A stretch of 64,000 nucleotides of DNA from Photobacterium arenosum (GCF_014841115.1 NZ_JACYTP010000001.1:496001-560000); one strand, 5' to 3'; shown: positions 1 to 10,144, numbered from the stretch's first letter. Numbers and translations: made by a program. Notes: generated by a model from the letters alone, not told the origin.

Positions 1-195
1 GACGGCAAAATCACCCGTCCACTGAAATCAGCGACGCTGATCAGCACAGGGCCGAAAGTTCTGAAGGAAATCAGCATGGTCGGCCAGGATTTCGAACTGG
101 CAGCCGGTATGTGTGGCTCGGTCAGCGGCTCAGTGCCGACGACAGTTGGTCAGCCAGCACTTAAAGTAGACAATATTCTGGTGGGAGGTAACTAA
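1..195 (+). CDS. TldD-family metalloprotease subunit, C-terminal end (partial)
   Basis: The frame open from the first base reads [18 protein letters not shown] and ends [15 protein letters not shown] before TAA at 193-195. This is the typical C-terminal barrel of TldD proteins, with the [16 protein letters not shown] segment near the end. Known TldD/TldE pairs form a zinc protease that matures peptides or degrades unfolded ones; TldD carries the metal. The next gene starts in the stop codon (TAATG), so both are translated together. The 5' part lies outside the window, so the metal site (HExxxH) cannot be checked. Confidence 0.85.
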   Translation, partial: DGKITRPLKSATLISTGPKVLKEISMVGQDFELAAGMCGSVSGSVPTTVGQPALKVDNILVGGN

Positions 196-1535
196 TGGCG
201 GATCAACAAACCCTGCAACACGCCATGGAACAGGTACTGGATCTGGCCACCTCTGCGGGTGCCGAAGCGGATGTCCTTGCCAGCAGCAGCCATAACCTGT
301 CACTGAAAGCCAATAACGGCGAACTGGATGAATACAAAGTCACCTCCGGCCAGGTGATTGGCGTACGCGTTGTCAAAGACGACAAAGTCGCCACCAGCTA
401 CTCGGAATCCCTGCATCCGGACAGCCTGAAACTCATGGTTGAGCAAGCACTGCAAAGCGCGCAATTCACCAAAGCAGACTCCCACCAGCGGATCCAGGCA
501 AAGAACAGCCGCTTAACCACTGACTCGCCTGAAATTTATCAGCAAGACGATGTGGATATCGAACAGAAAATCGCTCTATCGCTGGCGCTGGAAAAAGGCG
601 TGATCGAAAAAGGAGCCAAAAGTGCGCCTTACAATGGTTTTGGTGAATCAGACAGCCTGAGTATGCTGGCCAATACCCATGGCGCATTCTGTCAGCATCA
701 GGAGCGTTCCACTTTCTGTTACACCTATGCCCTGATTGATCAGGATGGCAAACAAGCCATGCATGGTGGCATGTCATCCGGACGTCGCTTTGCCGAGCTC
801 GACCCTGACTATTGCATCAATCACGGTGTCGACACGGCGCTGGCACTGCTGGACGGCGGCCCTATAGCGACCGGCAAGTATGCGGTGATCTTTAATCTGA
901 GTGAACTGAGCAGCCTGTTTGGCGCCTTTGGCATGTGTCTGTCCGGCCAGTCGGCCATGAAAGGCATTAACCCGTGGCGCGACACCCTGCATAAGCAGGT
1001 CGCCAGCTCACTGCTGACGGTCAGTGACATGGCCTATGTAAAGGGCGGCTCTGCCATCAAAGCCTTCGACAGCGAGGGATTTGCCACCCAGGACACGATT
1101 CTGATCGGTGAAGGCCAACTACAAAGCCTGCTGCATAACAGCCACACCGCCAGCTATTTCGACATTACCAACACAGCAAACGCTGCCCGTTCGGCCAAAG
1201 GTGGCCTGGGTGTTGCTTCGCGCCATCTGGTGATTGCCGAAGGCCAGAGCAATGACGCCGAAGTGACCGCAGGTGAATACCTGGAACTGGTTGAGCTGCA
1301 AGGCGTACACTCAGGCGCCGATGCCATCAGCGGCGACTTTTCTTTCGGTGCCAGTGGCTTTCTGTGCCGCGACGGCAAGCGCATCCAGCCTGTGCGCGGC
1401 ATCACAGTTGCCGGTAACTTTTACCAGATGATCAAAGCCATCGACGCCGTCGGTAATCAGCTTGAAAATGACTACGAGCGCGATTTCTTCGCACCCAAAA
1501 TTCGTTTCAGCGGATTGAGTATTGCGGGTAAATAA
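195..1535 (+). CDS. TldE/PmbA-family protein, partner of the preceding TldD-like gene
   Basis: The 446-residue product has the full TldE/PmbA layout: an N-terminal alpha/beta domain (about residues 1-120) and a C-terminal beta-rich domain with GMSSGRRFAELDP, SAIKAFDSEGF and GADAISGDFSFGASGF motifs near residues 195, 290 and 375. TldE has no metal site and completes the active site cleft of TldD. The start codon overlaps the upstream TAA by one base, after a GGGAGG ribosome binding site inside the upstream gene. The sequence is clearly different from E. coli PmbA, which is normally unlinked to tldD. This adjacent pair is therefore probably a second, paralogous TldD/TldE set, of unknown substrate. 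Confidence 0.85.
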   Translation: MADQQTLQHAMEQVLDLATSAGAEADVLASSSHNLSLKANNGELDEYKVTSGQVIGVRVVKDDKVATSYSESLHPDSLKLMVEQALQSAQFTKADSHQRIQAKNSRLTTDSPEIYQQDDVDIEQKIALSLALEKGVIEKGAKSAPYNGFGESDSLSMLANTHGAFCQHQERSTFCYTYALIDQDGKQAMHGGMSSGRRFAELDPDYCINHGVDTALALLDGGPIATGKYAVIFNLSELSSLFGAFGMCLSGQSAMKGINPWRDTLHKQVASSLLTVSDMAYVKGGSAIKAFDSEGFATQDTILIGEGQLQSLLHNSHTASYFDITNTANAARSAKGGLGVASRHLVIAEGQSNDAEVTAGEYLELVELQGVHSGADAISGDFSFGASGFLCRDGKRIQPVRGITVAGNFYQMIKAIDAVGNQLENDYERDFFAPKIRFSGLSIAGK

Positions 1536-1562
1536 TCAGACTGGTTAAACCGTAGGCTTATT

Positions 1563-1597
1563 AAAATGACCTCATCAAATGGATGAGGTCATTTTTT
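1563..1597 (+). terminator. Rho-independent terminator after tldE-like gene
   Basis: A 14-bp perfect stem (AAAATGACCTCATC at 1563-1576 paired with 1582-1595) has a 5-nt loop and continues into a run of T. It lies 27 bp after the stop codon and should end the tldD/tldE transcript. Confidence 0.9.
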
Positions 1598-1693
1598 ATG
1601 CTCAACCAGCTTTCCTGTTTCCTCAAAGCCAGTGCTTACCTGGCCCAGTTTTACCTGACCCAGAGTTTACCTGACATATAGCGGGGCTGCGCT

Positions 1694-2320
1694 TCAGACC
1701 ATACGCGCCGCCATACTGACAGCTGCCAAAAACATAATGACCCCCGCCCCTTTAAACAGCCAGCTCTGTGCCTGAGAGCTGGCGAGAAAACGCCGGATTT
1801 TCAGCGCACCAACGATAAATACCGCGCCGACAAAGACAAGAACCAGTATGGTCAGCGGCACTAAAAGCAAACCCCAGGTTTGGAACGACACAGTATCCAG
1901 CGTGATAACCAGCGGCAGAATGGCCAGATAGAATGCGATAGTTTTCGGGTTACCCAGAGTAATCGTTAAGCCGGATAGCCAGGCTGCCGTCAATTCCCGC
2001 TTGTTTGTCTGTTTATCTATGTTGATGGCTTCCGGGTTGTGATTCCAGAATTGCCAGGATAACCACGCCAGATAGAGGGATGCACACCAACTGACTGCTG
2101 TGAACAAGCCGCCGTAACTATGGGCAACAACAGCAAGGCCAAACACGGCAAAGGACAGGTAAATTAAATCCCCCAGAATTAACCCGCTCAGCATGGTAAA
2201 CCCGGTGACCGCACCGCCACGTACACTGTGCGCAACCAAGGCTGTCATGCCGGGGCCTGGAATCGCTGCCGCCAGCATAAGCGCTGACATGTATGCCAGG
2301 ATTTGTGTTGTCTCTAACAT
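1694..2320 (-). CDS. LysE/RhtB-family amino-acid exporter
   Basis: The 208-residue product has the usual length and pattern of the family: about six membrane segments and the N-terminal signature AAAIPGPGMTALVAHS (about residues 13-28), with a second conserved patch LTITLGNPKTIAFYLAILP. LysE/RhtB proteins export amino acids or analogues across the inner membrane. The ATG at 2320 is chosen because AAGGA lies 8 bp upstream; the longer open frame adds a charged stretch unlike a membrane protein start. An Lrp-type regulator gene is divergent 232 bp away, the usual arrangement for an amino-acid-responsive exporter. The substrate is not visible from sequence. Confidence 0.88.
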   Translation of the reverse strand: MLETTQILAYMSALMLAAAIPGPGMTALVAHSVRGGAVTGFTMLSGLILGDLIYLSFAVFGLAVVAHSYGGLFTAVSWCASLYLAWLSWQFWNHNPEAINIDKQTNKRELTAAWLSGLTITLGNPKTIAFYLAILPLVITLDTVSFQTWGLLLVPLTILVLVFVGAVFIVGALKIRRFLASSQAQSWLFKGAGVIMFLAAVSMAARMV

Positions 2321-2552
2321 GAAAATATCCTTTAAATCAATTGTCTTTGTGTTTATACAGCTTCTGGGATCTGCTGAACTCTGCTTAATAATCCTGCGTG
2401 ACTCGCGACGCAATAAGCCGCCTCTCTGTCCGGTCATTCACACAGAGTGAAATAGTATGCATTTTATAATAAGAAATGTGTTACCTATATCGCTTAACAT
2501 TCGGGCTTAAAAAGGTAGAGTCTTGCTTAATACACACATTTAGAGAAAGAAA

Positions 2553-3044
2553 ATGGCAGACTGGATGCTGAATCGGACAGATATTAAAATTCTGACACTT
2601 TTGCAAGACGATGCGCGCATCACCAATCAGGCGCTGGCAGATAAAATCGGGCTGTCGCCTTCTCCCTGCTGGCGCAAAGTCCGTAAGCTGGAAGACGATG
2701 ACATTATTCAGGGATACAGGGCTGTTCTGGACCGGAGGAAGATTGGCCTGGGTGTGATGGTATTCGTTCGGGTGGCAATTGACAGTCACAGCGAATCGGA
2801 AGCCAGAAAGTTTGAGGAAGAAGTAACCGCACTGGACGATGTCGTTGCCTGTTACAGCATAGGCGGCGATGCCGACTTTCTGATTCAGGTTGTTTCCCCC
2901 GATCTCGATTCCTACGCCGACTTCGCGATGTCAACCATACGGCGTTTACCTGGAATTAAAGAAATGCAGAGTATGTTTGTACTAAAAGAGATTAAGCCGT
3001 TTAGCGCATTTCCAATTAAAAATGTTCAAAACGCAACAGGATAG
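2553..3044 (+). CDS. Lrp/AsnC-family transcriptional regulator
   Basis: The 163-residue protein has an N-terminal winged helix-turn-helix (about residues 8-60: DIKILTLLQDDARITNQALADKIGLSPSPCWRKVRKLE) and a C-terminal RAM ligand-binding domain (about 70-150: VVACYSIGGDADFLIQV, TIRRLPGIKEMQSMFVLKEIK). Such regulators bind amino acids as octamers. It faces the LysE exporter gene, so it probably controls that exporter and itself from the shared 232-bp spacer; this is inference from position. It is not E. coli-type global Lrp, which is more conserved. Confidence 0.9.
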   Translation: MADWMLNRTDIKILTLLQDDARITNQALADKIGLSPSPCWRKVRKLEDDDIIQGYRAVLDRRKIGLGVMVFVRVAIDSHSESEARKFEEEVTALDDVVACYSIGGDADFLIQVVSPDLDSYADFAMSTIRRLPGIKEMQSMFVLKEIKPFSAFPIKNVQNATG

Positions 3045-3281
3045 ACGCTGTTACCAGTCGGCTTCCGCTTCTGTCCGCTGTTCTTCTTTCAATAGACGGG
3101 AACAACAGAGGATTTTTTGAAGTAAGCCGCAAAAATGCCGGAACAAAATAGAAACCAAGTTTCATATGATTCATTGTTCTCAGTGTTTCACGTTAATTGT
3201 TCTTTCTTTTTAAGAAAGTTACCAACAACGCTCTGATTATTTGTGATGAAATCAAAATAATCCACTACATTGAGGTGATTT

Positions 3282-3551
3282 ATGGAAAGCTTACTCTCTC
3301 TTTTCTTTCGGGGCTATCTGATACTTGGCGCTGCTGCAACACTGTATGTCATCGTTTACTTTTTTCTGTCCGGTTTAACCCTCTTCGATCAGGGTAAAAA
3401 ACGACCGATGCCATTACGCTATCAGTGCAGCTACATCTTTATTATGTGCCTGATGATGCCGGTGTTTTATCTGATCTTTATTGAAGAGATTTTGTCACTG
3501 CCGAGACACTATCAGGCACAGAAACAAAAAACAGCTAAATCGTACCTGTAA
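3282..3551 (+). CDS. Small two-segment inner-membrane protein, function unknown
   Basis: The 89-residue product has two hydrophobic segments (about residues 8-32, ILGAAATLYVIVYFFLSGLTLF, and 49-70, SYIFIMCLMMPVFYLIFIEEI) separated by a basic loop, and a basic tail. A good ribosome binding site (GAGGTGATTT) precedes the ATG. I do not recognise the family. It lies between the Lrp-type gene and the end of rbsR and is convergent with the ribose operon. A hairpin with AATCAGGC/GCCTGATT arms (3550-3580) follows the stop codon but lacks a T run. Confidence 0.6.
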   Translation: MESLLSLFFRGYLILGAAATLYVIVYFFLSGLTLFDQGKKRPMPLRYQCSYIFIMCLMMPVFYLIFIEEILSLPRHYQAQKQKTAKSYL

Positions 3552-3601
3552 TCAGGCTGATGATGCCATCCTGCCTGATTCCTCTGAGCGCAATACAATG
3601 G

Positions 3602-4609
3602 TCAGTTTACGACTCGAAGTACACTTTTTCGTACCACCAGCGTCGGTTCCAGCCGCACTACTTGCGGCTCGGTAATTTCTTTATTGATCCGCTTGAGCAA
3701 GGTCTCAACAGCCGCCTGACCTAAGCGGTATTTCGGTTGATGAATAGTGGTCAGTGATGGCGTCATAAATTTTGCGATATGTATGTCATCGTACCCGATG
3801 AGCGAGAGATCCTCCGGGATACGAATTCCTTTTTCATGGGCGGCATTAATGACCCCCATCGCCATCATATCGTTAGACGCAAAAATAGCGCTGGGCAATG
3901 AACCGCTGGCAACAATCTTGTTGAAAGCAGAGTAACCGCCTTCACATTCAAAATCTGACTCCACAATCCAATCGCGCTGAACCGCCAGCCCGGCTTCATT
4001 CAGTGCATGCTTAAAACCCTCATAGCGGAACTGTGCCTGATGTTTCATCAATGGCCCGGTAATACAGCCGATCTCACGGTGTCCGCAATCAATCAGATAG
4101 CGGGCGGCCAGATAACCGCCCTGGTAAGAGTTGTCCTGAATTTTATCACTGGTAAAGGACATTGGCCCCCAGTCCATCACCACCACAGGAATATCAGGAT
4201 AGCGTTCAAAAACGTCTATCTGCTCACCTTCCAGTGTCGAACACATTAACAGAAGTCCATCGACCCGCTTTTGCAGCAGCGTATCTATAGAAGCCTTCAT
4301 GCGCTCACTGTCTCCTTCTGTGTTACACAAAATCAGGTTATAGCCTTTCTGATAACAGCTGCGTTCCACCCCTTTGACCACTTCGCCGAAGAATGGATTG
4401 GTGGAGGTCGTCACCAGCATGCCGATAGTTTGGGTGCGATTAACTTTGAGACTGCGGGCCAGCGCAGAAGGTGCATAGTTAAGTTCTTTAGCAGCCCGGT
4501 TCACGCGCTCTGCGATTTCGTCGCTGACAAAACGGGATTTGTTGATCACATGGCTCACAGTTGAAGTCGACACGCCTGCCAGTCTTGCAATATCTTTCAT
4601 TGTGGCCAT
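3602..4609 (-). CDS. rbsR: Ribose operon repressor RbsR (LacI family)
   Basis: The 335-residue protein starts with the LacI-type helix-turn-helix MATMKDIARLAGVSTSTVSHVINKSRFVS (residues 1-29) and hinge helix, followed by a periplasmic-binding-protein-like sensor domain (about 60-330) with GLLVTTSTNPFFGEVVKG and FASNDMMAMGVINAA. RbsR binds ribose and then leaves its operator. It is the last gene of the operon, 17 bp after rbsK, as in E. coli. A LacI-type operator lies upstream of rbsD at 9858-9873 and is the likely target, giving autoregulation. Confidence 0.95.
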   Translation of the reverse strand: MATMKDIARLAGVSTSTVSHVINKSRFVSDEIAERVNRAAKELNYAPSALARSLKVNRTQTIGMLVTTSTNPFFGEVVKGVERSCYQKGYNLILCNTEGDSERMKASIDTLLQKRVDGLLLMCSTLEGEQIDVFERYPDIPVVVMDWGPMSFTSDKIQDNSYQGGYLAARYLIDCGHREIGCITGPLMKHQAQFRYEGFKHALNEAGLAVQRDWIVESDFECEGGYSAFNKIVASGSLPSAIFASNDMMAMGVINAAHEKGIRIPEDLSLIGYDDIHIAKFMTPSLTTIHQPKYRLGQAAVETLLKRINKEITEPQVVRLEPTLVVRKSVLRVVN

Positions 4610-4626
4610 GTATTTTTCCTGTGTGA

Positions 4627-5559
4627 TTAATCAATGACGGCGAAGCGCTCTGCCAGAAAAGCATCTACCTCTGCACGCGTCGGAATTGACGTCTGGGCAC
4701 CAAAGCGGGTGACTGAAATGGCAGCAGCAGCGTGTGCAAAGCGAATAGCTGATTCTAAAGACATGTTTTCCAATAAACCAGTCACCAAGGCACCGTTAAA
4801 GGTATCTCCGGCCGCCGTTGTATCCACAGCATCCACCCTGTACCCCGGAATGAGCTGACCACGGCCTTTCTGGCTCAGCCAGACTCCCTTAGCACCCAGA
4901 GTTATCAGCACAATGTCGATGCCTTTAAGATGCAGCTCGTCCGCCGCAAGCTGAGCAGTCTGATCATCCGTGACTGGGATACCAGTCAATACTTCTGCTT
5001 CTGTCTCATTCGGGGTGATCACATCGATACAGGACAACAAACTGTCTGACAATATTCGTGCAGGTGCGGGATTTAAAATGACATTGGTTTGATGGGCCTT
5101 TGCTTCACGCGCTGCCCGTTCAATGCCCTCAAGCGGTGTTTCCAGTTGCATCAGCACAAACCGCGCTTCACGAATCCGCACCATATCTGGTTCAATCAGA
5201 TCAGCCGTCAGGCATTCATTGGCTTCAGGTGACAGACAGATCGTATTTTCACCACTGGCGGATACCTGAATCATGGCAATGCCGGTCGGACAATTCGGTT
5301 GTATTTTTACCCCGGCGACATTGATGCCGTCATGCTCAAAGCTTTGCCGGATAGCAATGCCAAAGGCATCATCGCCAACGCAAGCAATGAAGCCAGTATC
5401 CGCATTCAGCCGCGCCGCCGCAACCGCCTGGTTTGCCCCCTTCCCACCGGGAATGACCTGATAATCACGGCCATGTAACGTCTCACCCGGACGCGGAAAA
5501 TCGGGCACCCGCAATACATGGTCAGCATTGACACTGCCTAAAACCACTAGTTTATTCAT
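4627..5559 (-). CDS. rbsK: Ribokinase
   Basis: This PfkB-family sugar kinase of 310 residues phosphorylates ribose to ribose-5-phosphate. The N-terminal substrate signature GGKGANQAVAAARL (about 38-51) and the C-terminal DTTAAGDTFNGALVTGL (about 247-263), which carries the catalytic Asp and the anion hole, are both intact. AAGGAT stands 6 bp before the ATG. It is separated from rbsB by 261 bp that contain a GC-rich repeat, so rbsKR expression may differ from rbsDACB. Confidence 0.95.
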   Translation of the reverse strand: MNKLVVLGSVNADHVLRVPDFPRPGETLHGRDYQVIPGGKGANQAVAAARLNADTGFIACVGDDAFGIAIRQSFEHDGINVAGVKIQPNCPTGIAMIQVSASGENTICLSPEANECLTADLIEPDMVRIREARFVLMQLETPLEGIERAAREAKAHQTNVILNPAPARILSDSLLSCIDVITPNETEAEVLTGIPVTDDQTAQLAADELHLKGIDIVLITLGAKGVWLSQKGRGQLIPGYRVDAVDTTAAGDTFNGALVTGLLENMSLESAIRFAHAAAAISVTRFGAQTSIPTRAEVDAFLAERFAVID

Positions 5560-5599
5560 AGAATTATCCTTGGCCGCTCATAAACCCACTAGAACTCTT

Positions 5600-5816
5600 A
5601 CTTTGTTCCTCCCCTTTTCAAGAGGAACATCAAAACTGCTTTTTAGTCCCTCCCCCTTTTCAAAGAGAAGGCTAGGAGGGGTTACTCGGGCACAAAATTC
5701 AAACCTGTGCACATTTCACGAACCCCACCCTAACCCTCCCCTTGCCAAGAGGAGGGAATATTCACTGCTGCAACACGCTCATGACCATCCCTCCGCGCTT
5801 CATAAAGGGAGGAAAA
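5600..5816. repeat. Polypyrimidine hairpin repeat (second repeat family), copy 1
   Basis: The rbsB-rbsK gap is filled with several CCCTCCCC...GAGGAGGG-type imperfect palindromes, for example GTTCCTC/GAGGAAC at about 5605-5628 and CCCTCCCC/GAGGAGGG near 5736-5755. The part at 5747-5816 (GGAGGGAATATTCACTGCTG and onwards) recurs in inverted orientation at 11063-11138. The element lies in the ribose operon transcript and could stabilise or attenuate it. Confidence 0.6.
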
Positions 5817-5820
5817 CACG

Positions 5821-6705
5821 TTATTGCTTCACGACCACTTTCAGCGGCACCGGAATGTATTGCTCAACCGACTCGCCTTTCAGCACTTTCACCGCCGTTT
5901 CCACCCCCAGTGCGCCAATTTGATCCGGCTGCTGGGCGATGGTAGCCGCCAGCTTGCCGCGGTTCACCGCCGCAATGCCGTCGTCTGTACCGTCAAAACC
6001 GACAATCATCACTTGCTTGCCGGACGCCTGCACGGCGCGCAGCGCACCCAGCGCCATTTCATCGTTCTGCGCAAACACAGCCTGCACATCCGGGTTCGCT
6101 GCCAGCAGATTTTCCATTACGTTCAGACCTTTGGTCCGGTCGAAATCCGCAGGCTGGCTGGCCAGCAAATCCATCTGGCTGCTTTTCACCGCTTTCATGA
6201 AACCTTCACCCCGCTCGCGGGCTGCAGACGTACCGGCAATCCCTTCCAGCTGAATGACTTTGGCCTGCTCACCCACTTTCTCCATGATGTATTTGCCTGC
6301 CATTTCACCACCGGCTACGTTGTCCGAAGCAATATGACTGACCACCTCACCCCGGCTGGCACCGCGATCCAGCGTCAGGACAGGGATCTTGGAACGGTTT
6401 GCCATACGAATCGCATTCGATACGGCATCAGAATCTGTCGGGTTGATCAGAATGGCTTTCACACCGCGAATAGTCAGATCTTCCACATTCGACAGCTCTT
6501 TACTCGGATCATTTTGCGAGTCCAGCACAATCAGGTCGTAACCCAGAGCTTTTGCCTTGGCTTCCGCGCCGTCTTTCATGGTCACAAAGAAGGGGTTATT
6601 CAAGGTCGAGACCACAATCGCCAGCGTGTCCTGTGCCTGTGCAGACACAGAAACGGTGGATGTCAGAAGTGCTGCAGAGATTAACGTTACCAGTTTTTTC
6701 ATCAT
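5821..6705 (-). CDS. rbsB: Ribose ABC transporter periplasmic binding protein
   Basis: The 294-residue protein starts with a clear signal peptide ([24 protein letters not shown], cleavage near residue 24) and has the two-lobed sugar-binding fold: [19 protein letters not shown], the hinge-proximal [19 protein letters not shown] and [14 protein letters not shown]. It delivers ribose from the periplasm to RbsAC. Two adjacent ATG codons follow an AAGGAT site; the first is used here. It stands between rbsC and rbsK as in E. coli. Confidence 0.95.
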   Translation of the reverse strand: MMKKLVTLISAALLTSTVSVSAQAQDTLAIVVSTLNNPFFVTMKDGAEAKAKALGYDLIVLDSQNDPSKELSNVEDLTIRGVKAILINPTDSDAVSNAIRMANRSKIPVLTLDRGASRGEVVSHIASDNVAGGEMAGKYIMEKVGEQAKVIQLEGIAGTSAARERGEGFMKAVKSSQMDLLASQPADFDRTKGLNVMENLLAANPDVQAVFAQNDEMALGALRAVQASGKQVMIVGFDGTDDGIAAVNRGKLAATIAQQPDQIGALGVETAVKVLKGESVEQYIPVPLKVVVKQ

Positions 6706-6775
6706 GATTATCCTTCGTGTAGGGGGAGCCGGTACACGTCATCCGACTCTCTTGTTGTCCGTAAATCCTCTGGAT

Positions 6776-7759
6776 TTACTTGTTTTTATTGTCCACCAGC
6801 ACAGCCAGCAAAATCACAACTGCTTTGGCAATCATCTGGTAGTAAGAAGACACATCGAGCAGGTTCAGGGCGTTGTTCAAAAAGCCGATGATCAACGCAC
6901 CAATCAGGGTGCCCATAATCCGGCCCTTACCGCCCATCAGGCTGGTGCCGCCCAGCACTACAGCCGCAATGGCGTCGAGTTCGTATCCCATGCCTGCCGT
7001 CGGCTGTGCTGACGACAAGCGGGAAGTCACGATAATGCCCGCCAGTGCCGCCAGCAGACCACAAATCGCGTATACGCCGATTTTCACCCGGTCCACATTA
7101 ATACCGGACAGACGCGTGGCCGATTCATTACCCCCCAGCGCATAAACATAACGGCCGAAACGGGTGTGATTGAGCAGGTACCAGACGGCAGCAAAAACCA
7201 CCACCATCAGCCACACCGGCACTGGGATGCCCAGCACATAGCCAGTGCCGAACCAAGCAAATGCATCCGCGGTGTCCGTAAAGCCGGTCGAAACCGGACG
7301 GCCATCGGTATACACCATGGTGACACCGCGCAGCAGCGTCATGGTCACCAGCGTGGCAATAAACGCCTGCACTTTGCCTTTAGCAATAATGATACCGCTG
7401 ATAGCCCCGAGCGCCGCACCGGCCAATAAAGCAGTAGGTACCGCAATCAATACCGGCACTTCAATAGCGATCAAGCTGGCTGCAAAGGCACCACAAAGCG
7501 CGAGGACTGAACCGACGCTCAAGTCGATCCCCGCCGTCAGAATCACCAGGGTCATACCCACAGCGATAATGGCGTTCACCGAGGTCTGGCGCAGAATGTT
7601 GAGAATATTATCTGCGGTGAAAAAGTTCGGATTCAGAAAGGACACCACAGCAATCAGTAACAGCAGGGCAATCAGCGATTTCTGCTCAATCAGCCAGGCT
7701 TTACTGAACCACTTTTTCTCGCGGGCTTCGGTGGGTTGACTCAAGGTTTTGGTACTCAT
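6776..7759 (-). CDS. rbsC: Ribose ABC transporter permease
   Basis: The 327-residue inner-membrane protein has about eight to ten hydrophobic segments and the family signatures [22 protein letters not shown] (about 69-90) and [21 protein letters not shown] (about 260-280). It forms the ribose channel driven by RbsA. Its ATG overlaps the end of rbsA (ATGA, 4 bp), so the two are translationally coupled; a 70-bp gap leads to rbsB. Confidence 0.95.
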   Translation of the reverse strand: MSTKTLSQPTEAREKKWFSKAWLIEQKSLIALLLLIAVVSFLNPNFFTADNILNILRQTSVNAIIAVGMTLVILTAGIDLSVGSVLALCGAFAASLIAIEVPVLIAVPTALLAGAALGAISGIIIAKGKVQAFIATLVTMTLLRGVTMVYTDGRPVSTGFTDTADAFAWFGTGYVLGIPVPVWLMVVVFAAVWYLLNHTRFGRYVYALGGNESATRLSGINVDRVKIGVYAICGLLAALAGIIVTSRLSSAQPTAGMGYELDAIAAVVLGGTSLMGGKGRIMGTLIGALIIGFLNNALNLLDVSSYYQMIAKAVVILLAVLVDNKNK

Positions 7760-9261
7760 GCTGCTTCCCCGTTGATAGATTTGCCGACAGCACAGGCCAG
7801 CAGTTTTTCCTGATCGGCATCTTTAGCATCAAATTCGCCGCTGATCCGGCCTTCGTGCATCACCAGAATCCGGTCACTCATTCCCAGCACTTCCGGCATT
7901 TCGGAAGACACCAGAATGATGCTCATGCCTTCAGCTTTGAACTGATTGATCAGCTGATAGATTTCTTTTTTAGCGCCAACATCGACGCCCCGTGTCGGCT
8001 CATCCAGGATCAAAACTTTTGGCCGGGTCATCAGGCCTTTGGCTATTGCCACTTTCTGCTGATTCCCACCCGACAGGTTACCGATGATCTGATCCCGGCC
8101 CGGCGTTTTAATGTTGAACAAGCGGATAAAATCCTCCACAGCGATAGCTTCATCGCCATGCTGAATCTGAACGCCTTTACTCAGTTGTGCCAGCGCGCAC
8201 AGGGACATGTTCTCCTTCACCGACAGGCCCAGAACCAGACCATCGCCTTTGCGATCTTCCGAGATGTAAGCGATGCCATTGGCCAGTCCGTCCTGTGGGC
8301 TGACAGGATTAATGGTTTTGCCGTTCAGGTTGATCACGCCCCGCTCGCTGGGCAAGGCACCGTAAATCACCTTCATCAGTTCGGTTCGGCCAGCCCCCAT
8401 CAAACCAGAAATGCCCAGAATCTCACCGCGTTTGAGGGTAAAACTCACCTCATGTACGCCCGAGCCAGTCAGGCCGATCACTTCAAGACAGGTTTCGCCA
8501 TGCTTCACATCAATGCGCGGATACTGCTCTTCCAGTTTTCGGCCGACCATCATTTCAATCAGGCCGTTTTCGTTGGTGTCGGCTACCTGACATTCCCCGA
8601 TGAATTTGCCGTCCCGCAGTACGGTGATGTCGTCGCAGATTTCGAAGATTTCTTTCAGGCGGTGCGAGATATACACAATGCCGCAGCCTTGCGCGCGCAG
8701 CTCACGGATCACCGCGAACAGAGAGGCGGTTTCGGTATCCGTCAGCGCGTCGGTCGGCTCATCCATAATGATGACTTTCGACTCGAATGACAGCGCCTTG
8801 GCAATCTCAACCATCTGCTGCTCACCCAGACTCAGATCACCCAGTAAGGTTTTCGAACTGTGTTTCACATTCAGCCGGGCCAGCAGCCGGTTTGCTTCAG
8901 CGTACATCCGGCCCCACTGAATCCGGCCCAGCGGACCCGTGAATTCACGGCCGAGAAAGATATTCTCGGCAATCGTCAGTTCAGGGATCAGGTTGAGTTC
9001 CTGATGGATAATACTGATGCCCGCCTGCTGGGAATCCCGTGGCCCTTTGAACGCTGCAGTCTGGCCCTGATAGTGAACGCTGCCCGCATCTTTGCTGTAG
9101 ATACCGGTCAGCACTTTCATCAGGGTCGATTTCCCGGCACCGTTTTCTCCCATCAGCGCCATCACCCGTCCCGGATAGACATTCAGGCTGGCTTTATCCA
9201 GCGCCTTCACACCCGGAAAGGCTTTTTCAATCTCACTGAGTTGTAAAATGGCTTGCGTCAT
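7756..9261 (-). CDS. rbsA: Ribose ABC transporter ATP-binding protein (double ATPase)
   Basis: The 501-residue cytoplasmic ATPase has two ABC domains. The first has an intact Walker [10 protein letters not shown] (about 38-46), signature [15 protein letters not shown] and Walker [10 protein letters not shown]. The second has the usual degenerate P-loop GLMGAGRTE (about 287-295), signature [15 protein letters not shown] and Walker [13 protein letters not shown]. This asymmetry is normal for sugar ATPases of the RbsA/MglA type. GAGGA precedes the ATG. It follows rbsD by 25 bp. Confidence 0.95.
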   Translation of the reverse strand: MTQAILQLSEIEKAFPGVKALDKASLNVYPGRVMALMGENGAGKSTLMKVLTGIYSKDAGSVHYQGQTAAFKGPRDSQQAGISIIHQELNLIPELTIAENIFLGREFTGPLGRIQWGRMYAEANRLLARLNVKHSSKTLLGDLSLGEQQMVEIAKALSFESKVIIMDEPTDALTDTETASLFAVIRELRAQGCGIVYISHRLKEIFEICDDITVLRDGKFIGECQVADTNENGLIEMMVGRKLEEQYPRIDVKHGETCLEVIGLTGSGVHEVSFTLKRGEILGISGLMGAGRTELMKVIYGALPSERGVINLNGKTINPVSPQDGLANGIAYISEDRKGDGLVLGLSVKENMSLCALAQLSKGVQIQHGDEAIAVEDFIRLFNIKTPGRDQIIGNLSGGNQQKVAIAKGLMTRPKVLILDEPTRGVDVGAKKEIYQLINQFKAEGMSIILVSSEMPEVLGMSDRILVMHEGRISGEFDAKDADQEKLLACAVGKSINGEAA

Positions 9262-9286
9262 ACGACGTCCTCAATGGTTACTGTGG

Positions 9287-9706
9287 TCAGAACACCACAC
9301 CGGCCTGAAAAATCACGTTTGCATACGGGGTGCATTCACCCGTCCGGACCACAGCCCGGCTGTTATGCGTTCGCTGCTTGAACACTTCGTGAGGCAGATA
9401 AGTCACCGTAATGTCTCGGCCAATGCGCGCCTGTTCTTCCTGAAGCAATCCCAGCAGCGACGCATGAAGTGCCGGACTCACTTGCCTGAACTCTTCGGCC
9501 ATCACCACACCTTCAATTTGCGACTCAGACAAGAAGGTTCGAACGGTTTCAATGAAACCGGGCACACCATGAGTGAGTGCCAGATCGATCCGCTGAACGG
9601 ATGCCGGAACAGGTAGTCCTGCATCACAAATCGTCACTTCATCGGTATGTCCCAACGTCGCAACCAGATAGGACAGTTCCGCGTGCAGTAGAGTGCTTTT
9701 TTTCAT
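9287..9706 (-). CDS. rbsD: D-ribose pyranase
   Basis: The 139-residue protein interconverts the pyranose and furanose forms of ribose for import and phosphorylation. Family motifs are present: LLHAELSYLVATLGHTDEVTICDAGLP with the catalytic His near residue 20, and the C-terminal VRTGECTPYANVIFQAGVVF. It is the first gene of the operon, as in E. coli, with the RbsR-type operator about 150 bp upstream. Confidence 0.95.
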   Translation of the reverse strand: MKKSTLLHAELSYLVATLGHTDEVTICDAGLPVPASVQRIDLALTHGVPGFIETVRTFLSESQIEGVVMAEEFRQVSPALHASLLGLLQEEQARIGRDITVTYLPHEVFKQRTHNSRAVVRTGECTPYANVIFQAGVVF

Positions 9707-10144
9707 TCTTCATCACCCTGGCTTGGCAAGCACTGGCTTAAAATCATCAAATAGCGATAAAAATCGCCTAACGTCGTCAAAAATTCGGTTTATCTATCTC
9801 AACACAGGCAATAATGCATTTTCGATATTCCGGCATTTTTATGGTTGGTAAAAAGCTATCGAAACGTTTCGATGAATTCTAATCAAGTTTGACTTCTTTG
9901 CAGCAGGCGAAAAGATGAACTGTGATTAGGATCGTCAGAATTATCAGTAAGAGACACTGAAAAGGTGATCTACATCGCGGTAGGATGGGGAATAAAGGAT
10001 AAACAAAACAGCCAAAAGCAGAGACATCCGGTGCCTCTGTGCTTATAGACAACTGATATTATATGGTATCAACGAAGTATTCAGAGGACGGTACTGGCAC
10101 TCTCTGGCTCGACGATTTTTTTATTGCTGCGGCTGAAACGCTTT
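9707..10144. other. 438-bp spacer upstream of the ribose operon
   Basis: This gene-free stretch holds the leader of rbsD and the palindromic operator at 9858-9873. A TGTGA half-site at about 9919-9923 could belong to a CRP site but has no good second half. The part beyond about 9930 lies between two minus-strand genes and shows nothing clear. Confidence 0.5.
9858..9873. promoter_or_regulatory. RbsR operator (LacI-family palindrome)
   Basis: ATCGAAACGTTTCGAT is a perfect 16-bp palindrome with the central CG typical of LacI-family operators. It shares the core CGAAACGTTTCG with the known E. coli RbsR operator. It lies about 150 bp upstream of rbsD, and the operon encodes its own RbsR. Confidence 0.88.

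Noticed and set aside
5824..6684. Long open frames antisense to rbsB and rbsA (also 7855-8790)
   Set aside because: They mirror the codon bias of the real genes, are rich in His and Arg and have no start signals.
9915..9945. CRP site upstream of the ribose operon
   Set aside because: Only the TGTGA half is present; the second half does not match TCACA at the right distance.
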